Position numbers and translations under genes: made by a program
The notes under the pieces: model-generated
Database searches by the model: none
Seen by the model: the letters and a program-made list of their open reading frames with translations, nothing else
Told to the model about the DNA's origin: nothing
Origin: Holophagales bacterium
GTDB taxonomy: Bacteria; Acidobacteriota; Thermoanaerobaculia; UBA5066
Length of the DNA stretch: 64,000 bases
Reading direction: 5' to 3'
Assembly (NCBI GenBank): GCA_016714815.1
Contig: JADKBZ010000001.1
Coordinates: 434,001 to 498,000 of the forward strand
Shown here: positions 28,039 to 36,959 of the stretch, one piece after another
Position numbering within the stretch: position 1 is the stretch's first letter
How the letters are laid out: every line of letters starts with the position of its first letter

Positions 28039-28639
28039 ATGGGTACCGAAGCCCCGAAAGCACGGAACCAGCCGGATTGGGATCGGCTCTTCGCTGTCGC
28101 GCAGGCCCAGAGCGGCTACTTCACGACGGCCCAGGCCGCCCGGTCGGGCTATTCGCGTCCACTCCTCCCACAAGTACCTGGCCACGGGGAAGATGGTCCG
28201 CGTGCGACGCGGGGTATACCGCGTCGTCCACTTCCCGGCCAGCGAGCACGAGGACCTCATCGTTCTCTGGCTCTGGGCCGGGCAGGTCGGGGTGTTTTCC
28301 CATGAGACGGCCCTCGCGCTCCACGATCTCTCCGACGCGCTTCCCGGAAAGGTCCACATGACGGTGCCCTCGAGCTGGCGCCGGCGTCGGCTCCGAGTTC
28401 CAGCCGGCCTCCTGCTTCACTTCGCCGACGTCGGCGACGGTGACCGCGCCAGCTACTCGGCGGTGCCGGTCACAGCGCCACGCCGGACCCTTCGAGACTG
28501 CATCGAGGCCGACGTCGCCTCCGACCTCGTGCGACAAGGGATCCTCCAGGCGCGTCGGCGCGGGATTGTTTCCGCGAAGGATGAAGCTCGACTTCTTACC
28601 GCGGCTGGAAGCCAGAGTCGGACGGGTGCCGCGCGATGA
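28039..28639 (+). pseudogene. AbiEi-family antitoxin (type IV TA), single frameshift
   Basis: The N-terminal winged-helix part (DRLFAVAQAQSGYFTTAQAA...GYSRPLL) starts at ATG 28039. The rest (HKYLATGKMVRVRRGVYRVV, HFPASEHEDLIVLWLW, VFSHETALALHDLSDALP) is in the +1 frame and ends at 28639. One extra base in the CTCCTCCCA run (28161-28170) explains the break, leaving all domains otherwise intact. This is either a fresh inactivating mutation or a sequencing error. The corrected product is about 200 residues, a usual length. Its stop overlaps the toxin start (ATGA). In the family this protein neutralises the toxin's effect and represses the operon. If the frameshift is real, an active toxin without antitoxin would be expected to be harmful, which argues for an error or for an inactive toxin. 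Confidence 0.85.
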
Positions 28640-29541
28640 CCGCTCGCCTGTACGCTACGCCTCTGGCCTTCAAGCAGGCCCTCGAGCAACGGCTCAGATC
28701 CTCGTCGGCCACCGGCGTCGACTTCGCCCGGCGCCGCCAGTTGCTCGTCTTCGATCGCTTCCTCGCCCGGCTGGCTCGAGTCGCTGGCGACGCCGTCACG
28801 CTCAAGGGCGGGCTCGTCCTCGAGCTTCGGCTCGCCCGGGCGCGGACCACCAAGGATATAGACCTTCGCCTGATGGGCTCGTCCGACGACGTGCTGGAAA
28901 TGCTCCAGGAAGCGGGCCGCCTAGACCTCGGCGACCACATGCTGTTCGAGGTCCAGCCGGACGCGGACCACCCCGAGATCCAGAACGAAGGGATGCGCTA
29001 CGACGGCTTCCGCTATCGCACGGAGTGTCGGCTCGCGGGCATGATCTACAGTCGGCCGTTCGGCGTCGACGTCGCCTTCGGTGACCCGCTCGTGGGCGAA
29101 CCGGATGTCGTCGTGACCGACGACATCCTCGCTTTCGCGGGCATAGCCCCTCTGTCGCTGCGGCTCTATCCCGTCGTCTCCCACATCGCCGAGAAGCTCC
29201 ACGCGTTCACGATGCCCCGACCGAGGCCGAACTCACGGGTTCGAGATCTCCCTGACCTGGCTCTGCTGGCGACGACCGGCCCGATCGAAGGGGCCGCCCT
29301 CCGTCGGGCAATCGAACTGACCTTCGAGTTCCGCGGGACGCACTCGGTTCCGACGAGGTTTCCGCCGCCTCCCGAGTTCTGGGCGGCTCCGTACGCAACC
29401 ATGGCCGAGAACGACGACCTGGCCTGGAAGACCCTTCTGGAAGTGACGGGAGCCGCGGAGACCTTCCTCAATCCCGTACTCGAGTCCGCCGAGTGCGGAA
29501 CCTGGGAGCCGTCGAGCTGGCTCTGGAAGAGGCGTGCCTGA
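28636..29541 (+). CDS. AbiEii/AbiGii-family nucleotidyltransferase toxin
   Basis: The 301-residue protein has the family's N-terminal nucleotidyltransferase fold: LKGGLVLELRLARARTTKDI (motif I GG followed by TKDIDLRL, the metal-binding DxD-type pair near residues 73-77), then YRTECRLAG and VDVAFGDP (third acidic residue region near 155), and HIAEKLHAF with RDLPDLALL (motif IV region) near 195-215. Members of this family transfer nucleotides to cellular targets such as tRNA and cause reversible growth arrest or phage abortive infection. The start overlaps the antitoxin stop. The length is normal and no break is seen, so the toxin itself appears intact. Confidence 0.9.
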   Translation: MTARLYATPLAFKQALEQRLRSSSATGVDFARRRQLLVFDRFLARLARVAGDAVTLKGGLVLELRLARARTTKDIDLRLMGSSDDVLEMLQEAGRLDLGDHMLFEVQPDADHPEIQNEGMRYDGFRYRTECRLAGMIYSRPFGVDVAFGDPLVGEPDVVVTDDILAFAGIAPLSLRLYPVVSHIAEKLHAFTMPRPRPNSRVRDLPDLALLATTGPIEGAALRRAIELTFEFRGTHSVPTRFPPPPEFWAAPYATMAENDDLAWKTLLEVTGAAETFLNPVLESAECGTWEPSSWLWKRRA

Positions 29542-29587
29542 GAGATGAAACTGTGACGAGCCGCGGGGGGAGGCAGACGCCGGGTTA

Positions 29588-31467
29588 GTGAAGAGCCCCA
29601 GCGCCTCGCGAAGGAGTCCGCCGCCGCCGCACTGCGCGCGGCGGCGGAGGGGCGGGGGAGATCGGGGAGGCGCGAAGCACTGGAAGCACATCCCGCCGCG
29701 CAAGCTCTTCGCCCAGACCTACACGGTCATTCCGAGACTCATGCCGTGTCTCCTGATGTCGCCGCTCTCCGTGGCCCAGTTCCTCAACAACCCGCCGATC
29801 CACTTCGACCTGGTCGTTTTCGACGAGGCGTCGCAGATCTTCACCGAGGACGCCATCGGCGCTGTCATGCGGGGGAACCAGCTCGTCGTTGCCGGAGACG
29901 AGAAGCAGCTGCCCCCGACGTCCTTCTTTCAGGCGAGCCAGGTCGACGACAGTGACGGCGATGAGGAGGAGGATGATTCGACGGAACAGCCGGACTACGA
30001 AAGCGTCCTCGCCGCCTGCTCCACGGTCCTGCGGCAGAAGATGCTCCGCTGGCACTACCGGCGTCGCCACGAGGGGTTGATCGCCTTCTCGAACGCGAGG
30101 CTTTTCGAAAGCCGGCTGGTCACCTTCCCGACCGCCAACGACACCGAGAGCGAGATGGGCGTCCGGTGGGTGCCCGTGCCCGACGGCGTCTACGACCGCG
30201 GCAAGTCCCGGACGAACGCCCGCGAGGCTCGAAGAATCGCGGAGCTCGTCGTGGAGCACTGGAGGAGCCGCCCCGAAGAATCCCTCGGCGTCGTGACGCT
30301 CTCGCAGGCCCAGATGGACCGCGTGGACGACGTGCTGCAGGAGCGGATCCGCAAGGAGCCCGACCTCGAAGACTTCTACATGCAGGAGGGAGACGAGCGC
30401 TTCTTCGTCAAGAACCTCGAGAACGTCCAGGGAGACGAGAGGGACCACATCATCCTGGGGATCGGATACGGCAAGGACGCCAGGGGAATCCTGACCTCGG
30501 GCTTCGGTCCCCTGAACCGCGCCGGAGGGGAGCGCCGTCTGAACGTCGCGATCACCCGCGCGAAGCGGCGGCCGACGGCCGTCGCGAGCTTCCGGTACTC
30601 CGAGCTGCAGGTGGCCGGCACCTCCCCGCCCGGGGTCCTGCAGCTCCAGAAGTTCCTCGAGTTCGCCGAGCGCGGGCAGGACGCCCTGGAGACCTCGAAC
30701 GTCGGCTCCGGAGAAGCGGACTCGCCCCTCGAGGAGACTGTCGCGGCCTTCCTCAGGGAGAAGGGGTTCGACGTCGAGCTGCAGGTCGGCTGCAGCGGCT
30801 TCCGGGTCGACATGGGCGTTCGCGACCCAGCGCGCCCTGGTCGGTTCGCCCTGGGAGTCGAGTGCGACGGAGCGACGTACCACTCGGCCGCGACCGTGCG
30901 CGACCGCGACCGGCTCCGGCAGTCGGTGCTTGAGGGACACGGCTGGATGATTCAGTTCTCTCCCGGCTCCTCCTGGCCTCTCAGCCGCACGAGGCCTCAC
31001 AGCCGGAGCTCGCCTCGACCTTCCGGCAGCTGGCGATCGAGGAGAACGGGATCGCTCGTGAGCGGGCGTTCCGTCTGGTCGCCAACGCCTGGGGCACGCA
31101 TCGGATCGGTCACAGGATCCGCGAGAACTTCGACGAAGCCTGCGCGCGGCTCGCGGGGCAGGTGACCTTCGACGGCGAGTTCCTCCTCCCGATTCCCTAC
31201 GAGCCCACGTTCCTCCGGCCCGGAGCCGACGCCTCGGCGCGAAGGGACTTCGTCCACCTGCCGCCCGGGGAGCTTCTCCTCGCGGTCCGGTGCCTGCTCG
31301 AACGGAACGGTGTCATGGCGAGGGCGGAGCTGGAGAGAGAGGTCACGGGGATGTACGACGCAAGGGCGGCCCTGACTGCTCGCACCTGGCTTGCCGAGGT
31401 TCTCGAGCGAGGCGTGCGGGAGGGGCTGATCGGGCTTGTCGAGAACCGGGTCGAGCTGATGGGGTAG
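29588..31467 (+). pseudogene. SF1 helicase-nuclease (DUF4011/DUF3320 class), 5'-truncated and frameshifted
   Basis: Only the C-terminal part of a very large helicase is present. It has LLMSPLSVAQFL, Walker B in LVVFDEASQIF, GDEKQLPP (motif III), FFVKNLENVQGDERD, RLNVAITRAKRR (motif VI) and a small restriction-endonuclease-like domain (VECDGATYHSA followed by RDRDRLRQ, MTES_1575 style). At about 30955 the frame changes, and the plus strand continues with ELASTFRQLAIEENGIARER to VELMG at 31467, the DUF3320-like end. Upstream of about 29680 the sequence is non-homologous low-complexity DNA and the Walker A part is missing. Intact relatives are found in defence islands. This copy should be inactive. 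Confidence 0.8.
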
Positions 31468-31606
31468 GAGCGGCTCCCCCGGGAGACCAGCCTTCTCATC
31501 CCATCTCGCTGCGCTTGCCGCCGATGCCCGGCCGCGGGGCCGACGATCAGCCGCGAGCTTGCCGGCGCCGGCCTGAACCCGGTCCCTTAACAGGCGAGTC
31601 GTCGTC

Positions 31607-32449
31607 TTACCGAGACAGTCCTCTGGCTTCGAGCGACCGGAGGAGGTCCTTTGCGAGCACCTCGCAGGATGCGGCGATTTCGTCGGCGTCTGCGAGGGGC
31701 CCGGCGGAGCGGATAGCCATCTCGACGCCCACCCCAGTTCTCTTCGCAAACTGCGCTTCAAACAGGGTGCGCCCCACCTTCGCGGTGGCAGCCGAGCGGT
31801 CGTCGCCGAGTAGACCGCGGAAGCGTCGAACGAGTTCATTGGTGGGAGTGCCTCTGAGCAGGCGTAGTACGTCCAGCGCGTCCTTATCGCTCAGGCGGTC
31901 GGTGTCTGTCCGATCGGCGATCTTGTGGACCTTCGCGACGAGCAGCGCGGCGGAGCCGGCGACTCGGACGTTCAGGTGCCGCGCGTCGTCAGGATCGAGC
32001 GCGGCGACGCGCAGGACGTCGGCATCGACCAGAGCGCCCTCGAGTCCATTCACGATGCGTGCGGCCCGCGAGTCGTGTCCCGGAAGGCGGGCGGCCCGGC
32101 GGCCCTTTCCGGGGCTGACGGATGCCGGGACGAGCAGGTCGATCTGGACGTTCGTCTCGACGGCCATACTGGTCTGGCGTCGCGCTATCCAGACTCCAAC
32201 GGATTCGCTCGTCTTCGGCATGAACCCCGCGGCGATGAGTTCTCGCTCGAGTGGCGGAATCCTGCCGAGGGCGGAGGGGTCGATCGCGAGATCTCCATCG
32301 GTGGTGTACGGGGCCACGGCGAGATCGGCCTCGCCCACGCGGAGGTACACCGCCTGTGCACCGACGAGGATGATCGCGTCGCGATGAGCGCCGAGGGCCT
32401 CGAGGGCATCGAGCAGGACCCGGCGCGCCATCACGTAGAGCTCATCCAC
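31607..32449 (-). CDS. Nucleotidyltransferase-like protein (possible toxin)
   Basis: The GTG start at 32449 lies inside the end of the upstream gene (8-base overlap, GTGGATGA), giving 280 residues. The N-terminal half has an AbiEii-like nucleotidyltransferase pattern: IILVGAQAVYLRVG, APYTTDGDLAID (acidic pair) and VQIDLLVP (third acidic residue). Later come LLVAKVHKIADR and SDKDALDVLRLLR, which parallel the KLHA/RDxxDL region of AbiEii. The overlap with a winged-helix gene supports a toxin-antitoxin-like bicistron read away from the protease gene. I would not call it a toxin with certainty, since similar folds occur in housekeeping enzymes. Confidence 0.7.
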   Translation of the reverse strand: MDELYVMARRVLLDALEALGAHRDAIILVGAQAVYLRVGEADLAVAPYTTDGDLAIDPSALGRIPPLERELIAAGFMPKTSESVGVWIARRQTSMAVETNVQIDLLVPASVSPGKGRRAARLPGHDSRAARIVNGLEGALVDADVLRVAALDPDDARHLNVRVAGSAALLVAKVHKIADRTDTDRLSDKDALDVLRLLRGTPTNELVRRFRGLLGDDRSAATAKVGRTLFEAQFAKRTGVGVEMAIRSAGPLADADEIAASCEVLAKDLLRSLEARGLSR

Positions 32450-33506
32450 GCCACGCCTCCTCGTTCTCGCGCATCCACTTGAGGAGCGCTTCGCCCTCGG
32501 CGGGTCCGCGACCGGGGCTGGTGAGGAGGTCGGCGGCGACCTGGCTCGGGGCTGCGTATCGGACTCCGCGGTGTTCCGTCGCGCCCTCGAACACGAGATC
32601 GTCGGTGGGCTCGACGAGGAGTACGTTCGCTCCCGACTCGGCGGGCCGCAGTTCCAGGCGCTCAGCGGTGGTTGCGGAAGACCGTACCCAGATGACGGCC
32701 AGTCTGGCGGGGGCGATGGGAGCGAAGCGCGCGGCGGCGAGGCCGCCGGTCACCGCGTAGGTGCCGCCGGACTCGCCGACCCGAGGGAGGAGAGAGGAGA
32801 GGCCTCGAGGCTCGAGGAAGGAGCGCACTTCGCCGCGCGACTCCAGGGGAGCTTCCCGCGCCCAGCGCCTAAGGAGAGCGGGCCAGTCGACGCGCTCGAT
32901 TCGGCCGCGCCCGCCCCGGGTGATGAGCGCCTCGGAGTCGAGAAGGGAAAGGACCCGGGAGACGTAACCCGCGTCGACGCGAGTAGCAGCCGCGAGTTCG
33001 CGGACCCCGGGGAGCCGCTTCCTGTCGATGAGCGCCCGAACGATTCGCCCGGCCTTCGGACCGGAAAGGGAACGGGCTGGCCGGACCTTCCGATCGGGAT
33101 CCTCGGATGCCCCCTGAGTCTCGATGAAGAGGCCCGGCTTTGACATGACCAGGCGCGCATTCCCAGTCAGATCGAGGAAGCTGATCTCCGCTTCCCGAAG
33201 GCGCTCCCGAGTGCTCGGGCTGAGGTAGGGAGACACGATGAGGAGCGGCCCGCGCGCGGCGGCCTTCTCTGCGAGCGCGGCTACGGAGACCACCCCTCGT
33301 GGATCGAGGCGTGCCATGGTTCTGAGAACCAGCCGGCCTTCGGCTCCGCCCGGCGCCCTCAGACGAACCGTCGCGTCGAAAGGGCTGGGCCCGTCTCGGA
33401 CGTCGCCGGCTTTCCAGCCCTCCGGCAGGCGGCGCCGGAGAATCTGAAGCCCCTCTGGCAGGAGAGCGTTGCCTGAAGATGGGCCGTTGCGCATCACGCG
33501 CAACAT
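32442..33506 (-). CDS. Winged-helix DNA-binding protein (possible antitoxin/regulator)
   Basis: ATG 33506 (or 33494, MRNGPSS) gives about 350 residues. The middle has a restriction-fold-like strand pattern (LLIVSPYLSPSTRERLREAE, FLDLTGNARLVM), then a winged helix near residues 165-230: GVRELAAATRVDAGYVSRVL and SLLDSEALITR. The C-terminal half (GTYAVTGGLAAARFAPIAPA, LLVEPTDDLVFE, YAAPSQVAADLL) is typical of AbiEi-like or related transcriptional regulators found beside nucleotidyltransferase genes. It overlaps the downstream nucleotidyltransferase-like gene by 8 bases. At about 350 residues it is larger than the AbiEi antitoxin elsewhere in the window. The probable role is autorepression and neutralisation. 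Confidence 0.7.
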   Translation of the reverse strand: MLRVMRNGPSSGNALLPEGLQILRRRLPEGWKAGDVRDGPSPFDATVRLRAPGGAEGRLVLRTMARLDPRGVVSVAALAEKAAARGPLLIVSPYLSPSTRERLREAEISFLDLTGNARLVMSKPGLFIETQGASEDPDRKVRPARSLSGPKAGRIVRALIDRKRLPGVRELAAATRVDAGYVSRVLSLLDSEALITRGGRGRIERVDWPALLRRWAREAPLESRGEVRSFLEPRGLSSLLPRVGESGGTYAVTGGLAAARFAPIAPARLAVIWVRSSATTAERLELRPAESGANVLLVEPTDDLVFEGATEHRGVRYAAPSQVAADLLTSPGRGPAEGEALLKWMRENEEAWRG

Positions 33507-33574
33507 GATACATCGAGACAACGAAAGACCGCTTCCGACGAAGGAGGGGTGAAGAAGACAGGCGGCGACGGCGC

Positions 33575-33685
33575 TCCTCGCCCCGACGACGGTCGCGAAC
33601 TCTGCATGGTCGCCGTTCCACACCATCGGGGGGCTCGTCGCGACGACGAAAGGGGCTTCGAAGCGCGGAAGGGGTTGCCCCCCGA
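33575..33685 (+). pseudogene. AAA+ ATPase gene scrap 3
   Basis: It reads LAPTTVANSAWSPFHTIGGL and VATTKGASKRGRGCPP, matching FAPTTVANSAWSPFHTVGGL...KARKGFF near 21330-21430, with about 90% similarity over roughly 90 bases by eye. The match ends just where the copy at 21425 also breaks. It lies about 70 bases before the start of the minus-strand winged-helix gene and about 150 before the protease gene. Confidence 0.75.
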
Positions 33686-33831
33686 GGAGTCCTGGAGCCA
33701 GATGCCGTCCCAGTTGCCCGTCGACCGCGCTGATCGTGACTCGACTCGCTGGCAAACGACCTTCCACAGGGTTAGATTGGACTCTGCGAGCTCTCGCGTC
33801 CGGCTGCCCGTGGCGGCGGGAAGGGGTTTCC

Positions 33832-36252
33832 ATGAGGGTCGTGCGTCTCCTGGTCCTGGCGGTTCTCGGAGCCGGCGGGCCTGTCGTTTGCGAGGCCGCG
33901 TCGGGGCCTCTGGCTCCGGACGTCCTCCACGCCGCCCCCCTCGGGCAGATCATGGACGCCCCGGACGAAAGAGGCGAAATGGAGCTCGTGCGCTTCGACG
34001 GGCGCGTCGTCGCGACGCTCCAGACGCTCGCGCCCGAGGAGTCCATCCGTCTTGCCGGCTGGCCGGTCGCGCCAGGCCGAAGGGCGGCGGTCGTCCTGAC
34101 GCGCTTCGACGTCTACGCGCCGGACGCGAAGGTCGTCGTCATCGAGAACGGAGTTGAGCGGGAGGCGCCGCGGTCTCGTCAAATCTTCTTCCGCGGTTCC
34201 GTGGAGGACGGGCCGGACGCGGGAGGCCGCCTCGCCGCGTGGCTCGACCCGGACACGAGGCGAATCGGTGGATTCGCGATGACAGGTCACGGCACCGTCG
34301 TCGTCGAGGACTTCGGCGGGTCGGGCGACGGGACAGCCCGGGTCGCGAGGGCCGACGCGCTCTCGGCACCGGGAGAAGCGCCCGCGTGGGCATGCGGTGT
34401 TCCCGACGACGAGGGCGACCCGTACCGGCGGGCGATGATGCTCTCCCGCCGAGCGAGGTCCGCCGTCTCCCCATCGCGCGGCGTCGCCGGCCTGGCGCCG
34501 AACGCCCTGAGCAAGAGCGCTGTCATCGCCTTCGACACCGACGCGGAGTACCTGAACCTCAGGTTCGCGAACGACACGGCGAACGCCACGACCTACATCG
34601 GGCAGCTCGTGGCGGGGATGTCGGTCATCTACGAACGGGACGTTGCCGCCGTTCAGGGGAACGGCGTGAAGATCCTGCAGGGCTACACGATCCTCCGGGT
34701 CGGAGAGGCGAGCGACCCGTACACCGACGCGACGGGAAGCGCCGATTGGACGAAGCTAAGCGAGTTCGGGGCCTACTGGGACGCCCATTACCCGGCGACC
34801 GTCGTCCGCCGGGCGCTGGCGGCGCTTCTCTCCGGCAAGCAGGGAAGCCCCGGCTCCGGGTCGGGGATCGCCTATGTCGGTACGCTCTGTGCCTGGGAAG
34901 GGGGCGGCTACAGCATCAACGAGCTCTTCACGAGCTCGTCCGGCTTCACGTGGGACCTCGGGATCCTCGCCCACGAGGTGGGGCACAACTTCGGCGCTTT
35001 CCACACGCACGACTGCTACTACGGCAACCCGCCCATCGACACCTGCGTCGCGCCGGAGCGCGGCTGTACGACAGCCACGGGGTGTCCGGGGTCGCAGGTC
35101 TTCAATGGCGTGACGACGAACGGCACGCTCATGAGCTACTGCCACCTCATCGGGTGCAGCCCCCGCGCTCTCGTCTTTCACAACCGCTCCATCACCGATG
35201 ACCCCGCCGACCCGTCCGGGGTCCGCGATTCCGTCCTGACCGAGGTCGCCAACGCGTCGTGCCTCGCCGCCCTCAGCGGCGGGGTCGTCCCGCCGGCGCC
35301 GACCATCACGAGCGTGTCCCCCGCGTCGGGCTCGCTCGCGGGCGGCACGTCGCTGACCATCACCGGGACGGGCTTCGTGTATGACTTCGTGAACGGGACA
35401 AAGGTCGCCTTCGTCGAGCTTCCGTCCAACGACGTCTTCGGGACGCCGAGCTCGAAGCCCGCGGCCTCCGTCGTTTTCAACGCCTCGACCCAGCTGACCG
35501 TCACGACCCCTTCCGCCTCGAGCGTCGGCGCGGTCGATGTCGTCGTCATGAACCCCGACCGGCAGACAGCGACCCTCCGGAGCGGCTACACCTACTCGAC
35601 GATCAACCCGGACTACGGCCCGACGGCGGGCGGAACAAGCGTGACGATCACCGGCACGGGCTTCGTCGCCACGCCGATCGTAACGATCGGCGGGGTCGCC
35701 GCCACTGGCGTCACATTCGTCAGCCCAACGACGCTGACCGCGACGACCGGGGCGCACGTCACCGGGACATACGACGTCGTCGTGACGAACCCGGGAGAAC
35801 AATCCGGACCTATCGTGGCCAGCTATTTCTACGTTCCGCCCGCGGCTGGTACGCACTTCTTCGCCCTGGCCCCGTGCCGTGTGGTCGAGACCCGGAATAT
35901 GCCGGGTGGGCCTCAAAGCGGACCGGCGCTTGCGGCTGGCGAGGTCCGGATTTTCTCGATCACCGCTACGGGTGCGGGTACGTGTAACGTCCCCGACACG
36001 AGTGCGGCGGTCTCCGCGAACGTCACTGTCCCGTCGCCGGGTGCCGCAGGGGAGTTGAAGGTGTTCCCCGGCAATGGGGTCCTCCCGATTTCGAGCGTCG
36101 TGAGCTTCACCGCCGGCAAGACTCGCGCGAACAATGCGATCCTGTTCCTTTCGACCGTAGTGGACGGTTCGGGGCACCGGACCATCAAGATCAAGAACGA
36201 TTCCTGGTTCGCTGTCCACGTGATAGTTGACGTCAACGGCTACTTTCAGTGA
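33832..36252 (+). CDS. Secreted M12B (reprolysin-like) zinc metalloprotease with two IPT/TIG domains
   Basis: The start ATG 33832 is chosen because it begins a signal peptide (MRVVRLLVLAVLGAGGPVVCEA) with AAGGGG upstream. The product is 806 residues. A propeptide-like region reaches about residue 220. The catalytic domain contains HEVGHNFGAFHTHDC near residue 380, matching the HExxHxxGxxH zinc site of adamalysin-type enzymes, and several cysteines. Two IPT/TIG immunoglobulin-like domains follow at about 505-680 (PASGSLAGGTSLTITGTGF and PDYGPTAGGTSVTITGTGF). The C-terminal 130 residues (FFALAPCRVVETRN...VHVIVDVNGYFQ) form a domain I associate with secreted Acidobacteriota proteins, perhaps for surface attachment. 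It would hydrolyse extracellular proteins. No protease inhibitor gene is nearby. Confidence 0.9.
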   Translation: MRVVRLLVLAVLGAGGPVVCEAASGPLAPDVLHAAPLGQIMDAPDERGEMELVRFDGRVVATLQTLAPEESIRLAGWPVAPGRRAAVVLTRFDVYAPDAKVVVIENGVEREAPRSRQIFFRGSVEDGPDAGGRLAAWLDPDTRRIGGFAMTGHGTVVVEDFGGSGDGTARVARADALSAPGEAPAWACGVPDDEGDPYRRAMMLSRRARSAVSPSRGVAGLAPNALSKSAVIAFDTDAEYLNLRFANDTANATTYIGQLVAGMSVIYERDVAAVQGNGVKILQGYTILRVGEASDPYTDATGSADWTKLSEFGAYWDAHYPATVVRRALAALLSGKQGSPGSGSGIAYVGTLCAWEGGGYSINELFTSSSGFTWDLGILAHEVGHNFGAFHTHDCYYGNPPIDTCVAPERGCTTATGCPGSQVFNGVTTNGTLMSYCHLIGCSPRALVFHNRSITDDPADPSGVRDSVLTEVANASCLAALSGGVVPPAPTITSVSPASGSLAGGTSLTITGTGFVYDFVNGTKVAFVELPSNDVFGTPSSKPAASVVFNASTQLTVTTPSASSVGAVDVVVMNPDRQTATLRSGYTYSTINPDYGPTAGGTSVTITGTGFVATPIVTIGGVAATGVTFVSPTTLTATTGAHVTGTYDVVVTNPGEQSGPIVASYFYVPPAAGTHFFALAPCRVVETRNMPGGPQSGPALAAGEVRIFSITATGAGTCNVPDTSAAVSANVTVPSPGAAGELKVFPGNGVLPISSVVSFTAGKTRANNAILFLSTVVDGSGHRTIKIKNDSWFAVHVIVDVNGYFQ

Positions 36253-36470
36253 GTCCCGAAGCGGGCGAGGACTTACGTGCATCGGCCGGATCTCCTTTGA
36301 GGATCACTTGGACAAGCGGGAGGTCTTGGCAGTGCTTCTCCGGGAAGCGACTCAGGTGTCCTACCCGGCACCCTCGGACGATGACCTCACCGCTGCCGCC
36401 GACGCGGCTCACCGGCGCGACGCTCGCGGCCTCCCCACCTCGACTCGTCTCGCGCGCTAGTATTTCCCCC

Positions 36471-36893
36471 ATGAACAGACGTCCCACCTGGTTCACCGTC
36501 GTCATTGCCATCGCCCTTGTCTGGAACGTCCTTGGGCTTCTGGCCGTCCTGGCAGACCTCCGGCTTTCGGCCGCGGACATCGCCGCGCTCCCCGCGCAGC
36601 AGCAGGCGCTCTACGCGGCGCGTCCGCTCTGGTCTGTCGCCGCCAGCCTCGTCGCCGTCGTAGGCGGCACCCTCGGCTGTCTGGCACTCCTTCTCCGCAA
36701 GCGCGCTTCCATCTTTCTGTTGTATGCGTCTCTCCTCGGTGTCGTCCTTCAGGACATCGGCATCTTCATCGTCGCGGGTGCCGGCTGGATCGCTGATCCC
36801 GTTCCGTTCGTTCTGCAGGGCCTCGTCCTCGTCATCTCGATCGGCCTCATCTTCCTGGCCCACCATGCGGCCCGCAGAGGCTGGCTCATGTAA
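36471..36893 (+). CDS. Small membrane protein, four spans
   Basis: The 140-residue protein from ATG 36471 has four hydrophobic segments: FTVVIAIALVWNVLGLLAVL (about 8-27), SVAASLVAVVGGTLGCLALL (about 56-76), IFLLYASLLGVVLQDIGIFIV (about 82-102) and FVLQGLVLVISIGLIFLA (about 113-131). It ends in a basic tail. The layout resembles small integral proteins annotated as sugar-transporter or DoxX-like, but no signature is present. It stands alone, between the protease and the convergent diguanylate cyclase gene. Confidence 0.75.
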   Translation: MNRRPTWFTVVIAIALVWNVLGLLAVLADLRLSAADIAALPAQQQALYAARPLWSVAASLVAVVGGTLGCLALLLRKRASIFLLYASLLGVVLQDIGIFIVAGAGWIADPVPFVLQGLVLVISIGLIFLAHHAARRGWLM

Positions 36894-36959
36894 CGCCACT
36901 CGCTCGTCTGCGTCGCCCGGACGTGCGGCTCTTCGGGGCCGCCGCAGCGCCCCGGCGCC

